Counted from the first letter of the stretch, positions 16,878-26,278 are shown. The stretch is 64,000 nucleotides of DNA from Pseudomonas floridensis (GCF_002087235.1 NZ_MUIO01000021.1:124001-188000), one strand, 5' to 3'. A program made the numbers and translations. The notes: generated by a model from the letters alone, not told the origin.

Positions 16878-18274
16878 AAATCAAACCGATCGCCCTTGCT
16901 GTAGCGCTGATGGTGCCCTTCGGGGCTCACGCGAACATTCAACAGCAGGTCAATGAAATGTTCAGCGGCATGATAAATGTCACCAGCCCAGGGGCGTATA
17001 AAACAGCCACGCGCGGGGTAATAACCGGCGGCTCCGTTGTCCTTCGGAATCGGATATCCACTGCCAACCTCATCAGCATTACCCCTCCAAGCGCAAAGGG
17101 TGGCTGCGGAGGTATCAATCTTTACAGTGGCTCGTTCTCTTTCATCAACGGTGAAGAGTTCGTCGCGCTCATGAGGAATGTGGCCTCGAACGCTGCTGGC
17201 ATTGTTTCGGGCTTCGCCTTCGAGCTGGCCCTCGATGCGATGGATGCACAGACAGGTGGCGTTATCCGCAACCTGGCCAACAAAATCCAGGCGCTCAACC
17301 AAATGTTTTCCAACAGCTGCCAGTTGGCGAGTGGGTTGGTTACAAACGCCAAAAAGGCATACGAAGAAAGCACAGATTTCAAATCCGCGATGACGGCCTT
17401 CGGGTCGAACGTCGCATCTGACTTCTTTACCGCGAAATCTACCAAAGAAGACTCCCCTGCAAACCGGATTGCGGCCTCAGGCAAGGCCGTTCAGTGCGAG
17501 AACACTGGTAACGTTCTGTGGTGCGCCATGATGAAGTCTGGCCTCCAGTCACAGATTCTGTTCGGCAGCGATGAAAACGCAGAATTCATCATGTCGATGG
17601 TCGGTAGCTACAACGTGTCGCTCACCAACGATGCCAGCGGGGGGAAAAACTTCGCTGCGCATCCCATGCCGAAGCTCATCACTGGCGAAGGTCTCAAAAT
17701 TCTGGTTGAGGGTTCTACGAACCTCGATGTCAAGGTCTACCAGTGCGACCAGGATGACGCTGACTGCTCTGACCCGAAAATCCGCACTCTCACCAGCTTC
17801 AAGGGCCTCGAAACCCGAATTCTTGAGGATCTTCAAAACAATGGAATCCTTGAGCGTTTCGCCAATGGCACTGCAACGGCTGCTGACGGGAACCGGATTG
17901 GATACCTCGCATCCAGCCGCGTAGGGGTGAATCTGATGAAAATCACCCAAAAGGCAGGTGCTCAATCCGGTTATGACTATCTGAATCAGTTTGCCAAGAA
18001 AATTGCTGCGGATGCATCAATGAGCCTGATCTATCAACTGCTTGGGCACACAGAGAAGGGCCTCACCAGCCTGAACATGCCGGATGCAGGGAAGGTGATC
18101 GAGGACCTGCGGGCTACTAAGGGAGAGCTCATGGACGAATACCGTTCGTACATTGAGGACGCGATGCAGGGCAAAGATGCCGATGGCCAAGCAGAAAAAA
18201 TGCTTCAGATGGCCCCAGTGTTTGATAGCGGAACCCTGCCGCAGGGAACCATCAACGATAACGCCGGCGCGTAA
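16874..18274 (+). CDS. traH: TraH, conjugal pilus assembly protein
   Basis: At 466 residues it has the normal TraH length. The signal peptide ends near AHAN (residue about 21). GGCGGINLYSGSFSFINGEEF (written here only by its start, GGCGGINLYSGSF, about residue 76) is the family signature. The C-terminal third is helical. It uses a GTG start that overlaps the traF stop, with GGAGG upstream. TraH works in the periplasm/outer membrane with TraF in pilus extension and mating-pair stabilisation. Confidence 0.92.
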   Translation: MKIKPIALAVALMVPFGAHANIQQQVNEMFSGMINVTSPGAYKTATRGVITGGSVVLRNRISTANLISITPPSAKGGCGGINLYSGSFSFINGEEFVALMRNVASNAAGIVSGFAFELALDAMDAQTGGVIRNLANKIQALNQMFSNSCQLASGLVTNAKKAYEESTDFKSAMTAFGSNVASDFFTAKSTKEDSPANRIAASGKAVQCENTGNVLWCAMMKSGLQSQILFGSDENAEFIMSMVGSYNVSLTNDASGGKNFAAHPMPKLITGEGLKILVEGSTNLDVKVYQCDQDDADCSDPKIRTLTSFKGLETRILEDLQNNGILERFANGTATAADGNRIGYLASSRVGVNLMKITQKAGAQSGYDYLNQFAKKIAADASMSLIYQLLGHTEKGLTSLNMPDAGKVIEDLRATKGELMDEYRSYIEDAMQGKDADGQAEKMLQMAPVFDSGTLPQGTINDNAGA

Positions 18275-18285
18275 CGGAGACATCC

Positions 18286-21200
18286 ATGGACTTCACTATC
18301 TACACAACAGGCAGCGCCGAGTTTCTTGAGATCATGCTCAATGCCTGCGCGATGATCACAGGGAGCGGAGATGCAGAAGATCTTGCTCGTATTGGCGCGC
18401 TAATAGGCCTCTTTCTGTTGGCGTTCCAAGCAGTTTTCAATAACCAGGCCATTACCTTTGGTAAGGCAGGCCTTGTGCTCGTCCTTTACATGATGTTTTA
18501 CGGCCCTACAGCCACCACAGTGATCGAGGATACGGTGTCGTCGCAGGTGCGGGTGGTGGACAACGTGCCTCTTGGCCCTGCATTTGTCGGCTCAGTCATC
18601 TCAACGGTTGCCTACGGCATCACCAAAACCACGGAGCAAGCGTTCTCTACTCCAAGCATGACCGACTATGGGCTGTTCTCGAGTCTGAGTACGTTGTCGA
18701 AGGTGCGCGATGCTCTTCGGAACCCGATGGCGCTGGACGGTTTTCAAAACTACCGAAAGTCTGACGGGTGGGATCTGCCCCGATCGGTAAACGAGTACAT
18801 GACATTCTGTTCGCTAAACCCCGTCGCGCTGAGAACGGATAAGACCCTGACTGACTTGTACCGTTCTCCCGGCTGGGCTCAGGTGCTGTCAAATCAGACA
18901 TCATCGATGTTCATCTATGTCTACGACGGTAACGCCGGCACCATGAAGAGCTGCGCAGAGGCCAGGTCGTTTCTCAACGCACACTTGCAAAACGTCTACA
19001 CAGACGTGTTGGAGGACATTCTTCAGAAAGGATTCAGCGAAGAAGTCAAAACCAATCGAATGACCACCGGTATTCAGGTTCAAGCCGCTACAGACCAGGC
19101 AATTCAAAGTCTGGCACTCAGTAGCAAGTCGGCTCAGGACTACGTTTTGACTTCGCTAATAGCCCCGATTTTTAACGACTCTCGTGTCGACGCCATGAAC
19201 CATTGGCAAGAACAAAGGGCTGCAATGGCTCTCCGTGAATCGCTCAACCAGCAAGAAATTCAATGGGCGGGGAAGGGCGACAGCTTCAAGCACTACATGA
19301 GGCCGATGATCGCTTTCTTCGAGGGCATGCTCTATGCGATGACGCCGTTCTTGGCCTTTGCTCTACTCCTGGGTGGGCCTGGCCTTTCTATCCTCGGCAA
19401 GTATCTCGTCTTGCCGTTGGCGGTTGGGTTGTGGATGCCGCTGTTAAGTATCGTCAATGCTTTTACCCTCTGGTATGCCGGTTCCCAGATGGAAGCCGTA
19501 TTCAATGGATACGATCCGACTGGATCTGGTTTTGCAATGCTTCAACTCATGGACATTGATAAGGCGATCGGCAAGGCTCTCGGTATCGGCGGCTTGCTCG
19601 CTGCTTCTGTGCCGCCTTTGGCTCTTTTCATCGTTTCTGGCTCAGCCATGGTTGCGAATAGCATCATGAGCCAAATGACAGCTGGCGAAAAATTCAAGTC
19701 CGAAGACGTGAATCCTCGATCTCAGGAGAGCGCACCTGTTCTAAGTACCAATGCTTCGTTCACTTCTGACCAGGTAGGGGCCGGCGTTGCTAAAACAGGT
19801 AGCCCGCAACTGGCAGAAACCATCAGCAGCGAACAAGCAGCAAGCGCTGTGGTGCAGAGCGCGAGCATGGCATCTCAAACGGCAACCTCTCAGTACCAAG
19901 AAAGCCTCAAGGCAGCTGGTCAACAACTCAACTCATCGGCCACAGGGCGGCAAGCACTTGCGCAGATAGGCGAAAACCTTTCGGCAGGTTCGGTCCTCAG
20001 TTCGAATGCATCTTACAACGAGGCAAAAGAGTCCCTTCGGAGCCTCGGCCTATCCGAGTCTTCGCTGAATCAGGCCACGTCCAACGCCGCAATGGGTATT
20101 TCTACGCCGCTTGGCGGCATGAAGCGGTCGGATAACACCTCGGCCGACACCATGACTCAGGAAAGCAAAGCCAAGGCGGAGAAAGCACTCGCCCAACTTA
20201 CGCAGTCTGTCCAGGCAACCGATTCGAGCACGTTGACCTTCGCGACGGGCGATGCCTTCTCAAGTAGCGCGTTGGCACAGCAGAGCGCATCGAACACAGA
20301 CGAGATCGGGAAAACCCGTTCGAGCGCCCTCCAGGCGCAACAGACCTATAGCCAGGCATCTGCACAACAAGATTCGATCAAGGCCGGTCAATCACTCAAC
20401 CTTAGAGACGCCGGCGTCAAAGCGCTCACTCGCGGTCTCGGCCGCAATGAAACCGCGCTGGCGCTCGAGAAAATGGCAGGACAAACAGAGTCAGGTAAAG
20501 ATCTGTACAAACAAGCCTTCGGTAGCCAGAGCATCCAGGATATGTCGAAAGACACGAGCGAGCGTCGAGCGATGGCAGCGATTCGTGCGATCAATCAGGA
20601 CGGACGCCTTGGTGATCTGTTGATGAGTCAATACAACCCGTTCGATTTTAACGTCAATCAAGGGGATGCAAACTCGAACGCTGGTCTCGCAAGCAGTGCC
20701 GCCAAGGCCACTGCCGGCACCGACGCCATCGCCGGCAAGCTTGATGCAAAATGGAATTCAAATGCTGGGGCCTATGCAAACTCAAATGACATGAATGCCA
20801 GTGGCTATCAAGCTACGAAGGAGGATGGCGCTACGGTTATTGGGCAGCGAAATTCTGAGAACATGCAGCCAGTGATTGATGCTAATTCGCAGAATCAGGA
20901 TCACGTGGATAACCGTTCCTCCCAAGCTGCATATGACACCCTGGCAGCAAGGGGGCAAGCTGCAAGCCAAGGTACGAATTTGGGCAACGTTGTAGCTAAT
21001 GGCGCGAATGCGGCCTTTACAGGGATCAATACGATTGCCGAAGCCTTCCGCAGCGGCTCCGATAGTGAAAAGCTCGAAAACTATTACGACATCGGTATCA
21101 AACAAGGGTTGAAGCCCGAGGAAGCACAGTACTTTGCCGCCAAGGCTACTGGTGAGTTTGGATCGGCCGAGGGTGATGCCTATCGAGAGCTGAATGGTTA

Positions 21201-21501
21201 CTATCGTAGCCAAGGCATCCGGGATGATAACTACATCGCAGGAGCTATTACTGCGATCGATGATGCTGCCAAGGCCCCTGAAAGCGGTTCCTATCCCACC
21301 CTGACGGCGCTGGCGGATTCAAGGGATGCGGTGCAGTACCAGGCGTACCAGGGCCCTTCGAATGAGGATGTTCCTCAAGTTCCAACACAGGCCACAGCCC
21401 CACAACCAGCTAGATCCGCTCCACCACCTGCACCGTCGCCATCCTCGGCGGGAGCCACAAACCACAAACCTCAGCGACCGACAGGGATCAACGCTGACTA
21501 G
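18286..21501 (+). CDS. traG: TraG, mating-pair stabilisation/entry exclusion protein
   Basis: At 1,071 residues it has TraG size. The N-terminal part has membrane segments near 35-75, 340-410 and 430-460. After about residue 470 comes a long Ser/Gln/Ala-rich soluble domain with coiled-coil character, typical of the periplasmic part that meets the exclusion protein of a recipient. The extreme C-terminus is Pro-rich. It is the last gene of the traF-H-G operon, with a clear terminator after it. Confidence 0.9.
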   Translation: MDFTIYTTGSAEFLEIMLNACAMITGSGDAEDLARIGALIGLFLLAFQAVFNNQAITFGKAGLVLVLYMMFYGPTATTVIEDTVSSQVRVVDNVPLGPAFVGSVISTVAYGITKTTEQAFSTPSMTDYGLFSSLSTLSKVRDALRNPMALDGFQNYRKSDGWDLPRSVNEYMTFCSLNPVALRTDKTLTDLYRSPGWAQVLSNQTSSMFIYVYDGNAGTMKSCAEARSFLNAHLQNVYTDVLEDILQKGFSEEVKTNRMTTGIQVQAATDQAIQSLALSSKSAQDYVLTSLIAPIFNDSRVDAMNHWQEQRAAMALRESLNQQEIQWAGKGDSFKHYMRPMIAFFEGMLYAMTPFLAFALLLGGPGLSILGKYLVLPLAVGLWMPLLSIVNAFTLWYAGSQMEAVFNGYDPTGSGFAMLQLMDIDKAIGKALGIGGLLAASVPPLALFIVSGSAMVANSIMSQMTAGEKFKSEDVNPRSQESAPVLSTNASFTSDQVGAGVAKTGSPQLAETISSEQAASAVVQSASMASQTATSQYQESLKAAGQQLNSSATGRQALAQIGENLSAGSVLSSNASYNEAKESLRSLGLSESSLNQATSNAAMGISTPLGGMKRSDNTSADTMTQESKAKAEKALAQLTQSVQATDSSTLTFATGDAFSSSALAQQSASNTDEIGKTRSSALQAQQTYSQASAQQDSIKAGQSLNLRDAGVKALTRGLGRNETALALEKMAGQTESGKDLYKQAFGSQSIQDMSKDTSERRAMAAIRAINQDGRLGDLLMSQYNPFDFNVNQGDANSNAGLASSAAKATAGTDAIAGKLDAKWNSNAGAYANSNDMNASGYQATKEDGATVIGQRNSENMQPVIDANSQNQDHVDNRSSQAAYDTLAARGQAASQGTNLGNVVANGANAAFTGINTIAEAFRSGSDSEKLENYYDIGIKQGLKPEEAQYFAAKATGEFGSAEGDAYRELNGYYRSQGIRDDNYIAGAITAIDDAAKAPESGSYPTLTALADSRDAVQYQAYQGPSNEDVPQVPTQATAPQPARSAPPPAPSPSSAGATNHKPQRPTGINAD

Positions 21502-21522
21502 ATGAGGTTAAGCTGAAACGAC

Positions 21523-21550
21523 AAGGCCGGGTTTCCCCGGCCTTTTTCTT
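21523..21550 (+). terminator. Terminator after traG
   Basis: A 9-bp stem (AAGGCCGGG with CCCGGCCTT) followed by a T run, 21 nt after the traG stop. Confidence 0.88.
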
Positions 21551-21565
21551 ACCCACCTGCATAGT

Positions 21566-21940
21566 TTACCCCTTGAAGATTTCAGTCAGCCGATCCTTCA
21601 CCGCCTTTGCGATTTGCGCCCGGAACAGGAACAACAAAACAGACAGGCCAACGCTTACACCGACCGCCTCTGCCCCCCAGCGGGTGAACACAACGATGTT
21701 GATCATCATCAACACGATGATGCCGTAAAATTCAGTATTCGCCTTTGCACCAGTAAGAACCTGTTCTTCAGTCAGCATCCACTTAGGAGATAGGCAAAAC
21801 GGGCAAACCGAGGCCTCCGGGTCACGGCCACCAACAGGGACGCCGCTGATGTAGAAAGGGGCGCTGGTGATAACCTTCGGCACCATCAGTTTCTTGCAGC
21901 ACTGGCACTCAACTTTGTCGTTTTGCATGTCGCTCACCAT
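21566..21940 (-). CDS. Zinc-ribbon membrane protein, unknown
   Basis: The 124-residue product has two Cys pairs, CQCC and CPFC (about 13-16 and 46-49), which would bind one zinc ion. Two hydrophobic segments follow (about 71-88 and 91-108) and then a basic amphipathic tail. An alternative start four codons later (21928) also has a fair ribosome site. Upstream lies a TTGGGATTC element with a possible -10, of the type described in the findings. The function is unknown. Confidence 0.6.
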   Translation of the reverse strand: MVSDMQNDKVECQCCKKLMVPKVITSAPFYISGVPVGGRDPEASVCPFCLSPKWMLTEEQVLTGAKANTEFYGIIVLMMINIVVFTRWGAEAVGVSVGLSVLLFLFRAQIAKAVKDRLTEIFKG

Positions 21941-22043
21941 TCAATTCATCTCACCAACATAATCTCACTACCACGCAGAATCCCAAACGGAAAGCTCCAA
22001 CCAGGGGGAACAGGGCCTGCGAATAGCTTCACGTGGATGGGAT

Positions 22044-23078
22044 TCAGTGGTTGCACCAGATGCATCGGCCGGGCTTGAGTGCGTAACGAGCGTTGATTTC
22101 CTTGCACTTGCTGCATGGAGTGAGCGTGATATCTCCGGTCTTCATCGCGTTGCTGAGCTGGTAACCGTTGGAAGGGGAGATCATATCGCTGGCCTCAATG
22201 CCGACAGCTCTGCACAGCTCTACATACTCGCGATGAGCCGCAACCACCGCCCGAGCATTCGTCCGCCGAAGAGGATTGTCGGCGAGCAGCCTGTATACAG
22301 TCAGATAGAGCAAACTGTGAAGAGGGCTTTCGGCCAGTGTCTTATTCGGTGCCTGTATTCGTCCACTCTGGGACTGAACCAGGGGGGTATCCCGTAGCAA
22401 GGAGCGCTTCATCCTGACTACTTCGTCCGCATTCAATCCAGTCCATTGCGCGACCAACTTGGGCTGTAGCTTCTGCTGAAGCAACTCGGTCGCTACCACA
22501 TGGAGGGGCATCGTCGAGGGATAGTCCTTGATCCGACCTATGCCACTCACGCCAGGCTTCAGAAAGTACCGAAGATCACCAAGCAATACTGTAGTCACGT
22601 CCCTGAGTTGATCGTCTGGCGAAGATAGGTTCATCCTCAGCTTTCTGAGGTTGCACCTGGTGCCAACCGAGAACCCGCCGCGGCTAACCAGCATCATCCG
22701 AGAGTCGAAAGAGCCTGCCTCGAACACCCGATACCCAACATCGTCTAGGCCTACAGCCAGAATAGGGCTTGTCTGGTTGACGCGGGAGAAGTGGCAAAAC
22801 TCCATGAACATAACCATTTTGTTACCGATCTCCCTAAACTCTTCATCGTCTAGGTAGCCCCTGCCGACCTTTAGGGTGTTGTAGTGGACCCGGTAGAGGG
22901 AGACCGGGAGAGCGTCGACAGCGTTCAACTGACGTTGGTTGGTGCTCAACGAAGAAAGCCAAACCATATCGCTCTGAGTCAAGCGCTGCTCAGCGAGAAT
23001 GACATTGAAATCTCGCAAGCCAGATGTCAGCCAGCGCAGACCCATTTGTATCATCGATGCGTTGATCTTAACTCGCAT
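22044..23078 (-). CDS. FlhC-like master regulator, possible FlhD-FlhC fusion
   Basis: This 344-residue protein has a C-terminal half (about 185-344) like FlhC: helices matching LLYLTVYRLL and AHREYVELCR, then a four-Cys zinc site C322-x2-C325-x13-C339-x2-C342. Residues about 20-80 (NVILAEQRL, then DALPVSLYRVHYN) weakly resemble FlhD. A single chain carrying both FlhD- and FlhC-like parts is therefore possible, though a duplicated FlhC-like half is an alternative. In SXT and IncC elements SetCD/AcaCD are separate FlhDC homologues that switch on transfer, and a transglycosylase gene sits beside them, as here. This protein is my candidate for the factor that reads the eight transfer boxes. Confidence 0.6.
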   Translation of the reverse strand: MRVKINASMIQMGLRWLTSGLRDFNVILAEQRLTQSDMVWLSSLSTNQRQLNAVDALPVSLYRVHYNTLKVGRGYLDDEEFREIGNKMVMFMEFCHFSRVNQTSPILAVGLDDVGYRVFEAGSFDSRMMLVSRGGFSVGTRCNLRKLRMNLSSPDDQLRDVTTVLLGDLRYFLKPGVSGIGRIKDYPSTMPLHVVATELLQQKLQPKLVAQWTGLNADEVVRMKRSLLRDTPLVQSQSGRIQAPNKTLAESPLHSLLYLTVYRLLADNPLRRTNARAVVAAHREYVELCRAVGIEASDMISPSNGYQLSNAMKTGDITLTPCSKCKEINARYALKPGRCIWCNH

Positions 23079-23088
23079 GTCCCTGCCC

Positions 23089-23658
23089 TTACTTTAAACG
23101 CTGTAGTGAACGCCAAATTCTGAGCACATTACTCGCATACTCACGTGCGTCAAGTTCACGTTTTGGGTTTCGTGTATGGTAGCCACCGATGGCTAGTTGC
23201 ATATCGACAGGGTATTGCGCAATCGACTCGCAAAGTATCTGGGCACCGATCCGAATATTTACTTCAGGGTCAAGAAGAAGCTCTGGGCGTGCTACTCGAT
23301 TGCCATTCCAGCGATAATTTATTTGCATAATCCCTATATCGGTAAGAATGTCTTCGGCAATATATTTGCCGAGTACAACCTTGGCAGCCATATAGGTTTT
23401 AGGGTACAGCGCACCACTAGGAGCGTTCCGAAGCGCAAATGGGTGTGGTGCAACCATTCCTTGTCCGGCAGAAGTTTTAGATTCATTCAGGGCCAGTGAA
23501 TATAGAAGCAATGGGTCCGGTTTGCATGCGGTGGCCATTGAGGCTCGCTCCCACATTGTCCCTTTTAATGAAAATCCGTTAGCGTTTGCGCTTGCTGAAT
23601 TAAATATCGCAATGCATGCATAGACGGTAATAAAGGAGCTGGCGCGGATATTAAACAT
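23089..23658 (-). CDS. Lytic transglycosylase (SLT family)
   Basis: This 189-residue exported protein has a signal peptide (about 1-26). The likely catalytic Glu59 lies in LALNES, followed by the fold motifs DIGIMQINY (about 107) and IGGYH. Such enzymes cut the peptidoglycan to let the transfer machinery through, like VirB1 or P19. The stop lies 10 nt before the FlhC-like gene start, and the gene overlaps the small upstream gene by 8 nt, so all are one operon. Local base composition is more A/T-rich than in the neighbours. Confidence 0.82.
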   Translation of the reverse strand: MFNIRASSFITVYACIAIFNSASANANGFSLKGTMWERASMATACKPDPLLLYSLALNESKTSAGQGMVAPHPFALRNAPSGALYPKTYMAAKVVLGKYIAEDILTDIGIMQINYRWNGNRVARPELLLDPEVNIRIGAQILCESIAQYPVDMQLAIGGYHTRNPKRELDAREYASNVLRIWRSLQRLK

Positions 23659-23923
23659 TAGCCCCCCTTATCCAGCTAGCAACTGGGCGAGACGTAGGCT
23701 CATTACTAATTGGCTCTTTTTCGCCCTTAGATAGAGTATTATGCTGCTGACTATCAGCCTGCTTATTTTTATTCTCTTCGGTCGCGCTAATCATGCTTAG
23801 ATACAGTGCAGCCATTGCAACAAGCCTTTTACCCCGATAATCGGGGTCAATAGTTTCGAGATGCGCGTGCAATTCTTGTGTCGCTGGCGTGACTCGACAT
23901 TGTAGTCTCATCGTTTTATCCAC
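23651..23923 (-). CDS. Small basic DNA-binding-like protein, possible ParM partner
   Basis: The 90-residue product has a short strand MRLQCRVTPATQELHAHLE, then a helix GKRLVAMAALYLSM, suggesting a ribbon-helix-helix-like fold, and a disordered tail. It follows the ParM-like gene by 36 nt on the same strand. Its size and position fit a ParR/StbB-type adaptor that would link a centromere to the ParM filament. That role is inferred; no family was firmly recognised. It overlaps the transglycosylase gene by 8 nt. Confidence 0.5.
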   Translation of the reverse strand: MDKTMRLQCRVTPATQELHAHLETIDPDYRGKRLVAMAALYLSMISATEENKNKQADSQQHNTLSKGEKEPISNEPTSRPVASWIRGANV

Positions 23924-23959
23924 ATTCCCTCCTCAGCGCTTCCCTGCGCACCCGTTTAA

Positions 23960-24940
23960 TTAAGAGCGTGCTATATGCCAGAAACCTTCGGCATTGCTTT
24001 TTACGCTATTCACGGGCTTGACTACCAAAGCGTCGGGAAATTCTTTTCGAGCGAATGGCTCATACAATGAGGCTCCCCCACCGCCAAGAATTACACAGTC
24101 GATAGCACGCCCCTTCAGGAATCGAAGTCCTTGTTTGATCTCAGTAAAGACGGATGGGATAACACGCTCGGCAGCACGCTCGAGATATTCAGCAAGCTCA
24201 ACTTTGCGGCCATAGATCAGGATGTAAGACTTACCCGACTGGAGCGCATGTTCGATCTTCTCTACACCAGGAATACCGCCATGATCCTTCGCAATTTCTT
24301 CGTTGCACGCTTCAAGTACAACAGACATAGCTTTGAGGCTGCTGCTGCTGGAGTTGACTACCAGTTCGCGATGGTCAAATACCACCCAATCAACACTGAA
24401 AAAACCCGGATCAATAATGATTGAAACTGACTCCTCAATAACCTCCGAAGCATCTGAGTTGCAGTAAATCTCCGTCAGAGTCCCGATAGGCTGAGCAACA
24501 ACCTCTACTCGCTTAACCGTAACCTCTCGCTTGGGCGTAATCCGATGCGTCCCGGTCATACGCTTTACCAGGGCTTCTACATAGGGCTTATCGCGGGCTT
24601 GCGAGACAGGAAGGCCAGTGACTAAGCAGTCAATTACGTCTTTATCACCGGCCGCATGCAGTAGAGAACCTTTAAATAGGGCCTCATAGGCGAGCGAGGA
24701 AGTGTAATCCTCGTGCAGCTCTCGTCCATCCTGAACTCGGCCGGGCGCGGCAAATGCCACCCAGGGCGCGCCATCAACTTCAACGATTACTTCACCAGGG
24801 CGTAACCCAGAATCTCCAGGCAGAACGCTCAAGGGAGCGGCCTGCGAGGGACGAATGATCGACTCCGGTTGCCCATCAGCACCGCCGAAAACGCCAATGA
24901 CGTTGCTGTAACCAATATCCAGACCTAAGGCGTTACCCAT
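23960..24940 (-). CDS. parM: ParM/StbA-type actin-like ATPase (PRTRC protein D-like)
   Basis: The 326-residue protein starts MGNALGLDIGYSN, the first phosphate-binding loop of the actin/Hsp70 fold. The second is IIIDPGFFSVDWVVFD (about 197), and the adenosine motif is ILGGGGASLY (about 286). The ATG at 24940 is chosen because GGGAG precedes it and because the upstream extension shows no family features. Such ATPases build filaments that push plasmid copies apart. The family also includes PRTRC protein D, and the rest of that cassette lies 21 kb away. A possible TTGGGA promoter element lies at 25030. Confidence 0.8.
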   Translation of the reverse strand: MGNALGLDIGYSNVIGVFGGADGQPESIIRPSQAAPLSVLPGDSGLRPGEVIVEVDGAPWVAFAAPGRVQDGRELHEDYTSSLAYEALFKGSLLHAAGDKDVIDCLVTGLPVSQARDKPYVEALVKRMTGTHRITPKREVTVKRVEVVAQPIGTLTEIYCNSDASEVIEESVSIIIDPGFFSVDWVVFDHRELVVNSSSSSLKAMSVVLEACNEEIAKDHGGIPGVEKIEHALQSGKSYILIYGRKVELAEYLERAAERVIPSVFTEIKQGLRFLKGRAIDCVILGGGGASLYEPFARKEFPDALVVKPVNSVKSNAEGFWHIARS

Positions 24941-25117
24941 TCGTATGCCGCTCCCAGCAAAAAAAGACAAAAGAAGTGCGTCAAATGACGACGCAGATGA
25001 CCCAGCAACACATGAAACCCCATACCTACAGAATCCCAAGCGCTACAGCTGCGTCACCCGGTCAACAGATGACGACGAGCCGTCATAATCTGCCTTCACG
25101 AAAGCCCTGTGCTTCGT

Positions 25118-25142
25118 TTTCAGGTCGTTTTAGCGTCTGAAA
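25118..25142 (-). promoter_or_regulatory. 25-bp palindromic transfer box, copy 5 (MobI-like gene)
   Basis: On the minus strand: left arm TTTCAGACG, centre CTAAAA, right arm CGACCTGAAA. It is inverted relative to the other copies but sits 58 nt before the plus-strand gene at 25201. The gene on the other side (parM) starts 177 nt away. Confidence 0.7.
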
Positions 25143-25200
25143 TCGATCCACACCCTCTGTGTTGAGCCGCAAAATGCTCCCGTCCACAAAGGAGCAACAT

Positions 25201-25695
25201 ATGAACCCACCTTCTGAAGCCCCCAAGCATCCAGCAGTAGCGGAGCTCGATCGCGTCTATTCCAGCCTTGTCGACCGAGCCGAAGAGCTGCGCGACTCTT
25301 TCTTCCAGACAGCCCTTTCTCTGCACGCAGGCAAGCCTGGGCATATACCGATAGTGATCCGGATACGGCAATCGAGCCCGAATGCAGTCACCATCGAATG
25401 GGCGAAAGTGATTTTGCCGAGGCTCAAGGAAGGCGAAGCCAAAAAACCGCGGGTCATCCGCACCATCAACAAGGGTCAAGGAAGCAAGTACTTGGTCTCG
25501 TCGTTCTCGTTCGTGAAGGAGCCCTTGAAGAACATCGTTCGGGCCTACGAAACCCAGCTCGCCGAAATCCGGGAAACGTGCTCAGTCATTCAGCGAGTCC
25601 GCCGTCAGCTTGTCCCTGCGGTAAAGAAAGCCGGCGTTGTTGACGCCTCTATTGCGGCGTTCATCACTCACGATTACCCCGCAGCGTCCGACTGA
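25201..25695 (+). CDS. Possible MobI-like auxiliary transfer protein
   Basis: This 164-residue soluble, helical protein has a basic stretch in the middle (VILPRLKEGEAKKPRVIRTINKGQG, shown here by its limits, about 74-98). The start at 25201 is supported by AAAGGAG. I do not see a certain family. The size, the transfer box 58 nt upstream, its position after the regulator/transglycosylase block and the repeat array just downstream all match the arrangement of MobI beside oriT in SXT and IncC elements. MobI there is needed for initiation of transfer. Confidence 0.4.
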   Translation: MNPPSEAPKHPAVAELDRVYSSLVDRAEELRDSFFQTALSLHAGKPGHIPIVIRIRQSSPNAVTIEWAKVILPRLKEGEAKKPRVIRTINKGQGSKYLVSSFSFVKEPLKNIVRAYETQLAEIRETCSVIQRVRRQLVPAVKKAGVVDASIAAFITHDYPAASD

Positions 25696-25758
25696 GCGCT
25701 TCGCCCTGGTACGGTGCTGAAAAGTGGTGGAGCCCAACAAAATCGAGGGCTCCGACCG

Positions 25759-25947
25759 CGACACCCCTTCACGACACATCTTCACGACACCCCTTCAACT
25801 ATGACGACACCTCTTAACCGAACCGTTTGCTGCGAATTGATCCGGCTGAATAGGCGCGGGGCCTCTGATTGCGGGCGTTACAGGGCAGCAACACCCCTTC
25901 ACGACACCCCTTCACGACACCCCTTCGACGATAACTACACCCCTTCA
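25759..25947 (+). repeat. Eight 13-bp direct repeats in two matching blocks
   Basis: The unit is CGACACCCCTTCA. Block 1 has units at 25759, 25772 and 25785, then 7 nt, then 25805. Block 2 has units at 25889, 25902 and 25915, then 7 nt, then 25935. The second block repeats the first at an exact offset of 130 nt, including the 7-nt spacer (ACTATGA / ACGATAA). Regular 13-bp units beside partition and putative mobilisation genes suggest a centromere (parC-like), an oriT protein-binding site or replication iterons. There is no replication gene nearby. No real gene covers 25696-26278. Confidence 0.8.
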
Positions 25948-26108
25948 AGGCAGCCATTTGAAGCGGATATCGCTACACACCCCGTAGTTCCTGCGTTTCA
26001 GAGCAGCGCGCATCAAAACACTTACGGCGCGACTTCCTCTCTATGTGAGGTGAACCCTCAGACTCCCATAAGCAAGCGAGGTGGTGCGAGGGCAGTTTTC
26101 TTGAACCT

Positions 26109-26130
26109 GTTTCGCGAAGCGGGTGAATGC
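26109..26130 (+). repeat. 22-bp repeat, copy 1
   Basis: It contains TTTCGCGAAGCGG followed by GTGAATGC. A second copy at 27136-27157 differs by one base, and a shortened copy (GTCGCGAAGCGGA) lies at 27680-27694. The core TTCGCGAA is a palindrome. All three copies lie just before short genes in the 26-28 kb accessory stretch. Confidence 0.6.
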
Positions 26131-26278
26131 GGTGAATCGACAGAGCCTCGGTTGATAGGCCAACCATTGGGATCAGGGCGCGCAAAATCCTTGGGAATGG
26201 ATGTGATGGTGGGAGGATTGGCGCAGCGCAAATTTGCGGGTGTGAGTAAGCAGCCTGGATTGAGGTGGAGTAAATCTG

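Noticed and set aside
25759-25947. CRISPR-like appearance of the regular repeats
   Set aside because: Units are 13 bp and directly adjacent with no unique spacers, and no cas gene is near.
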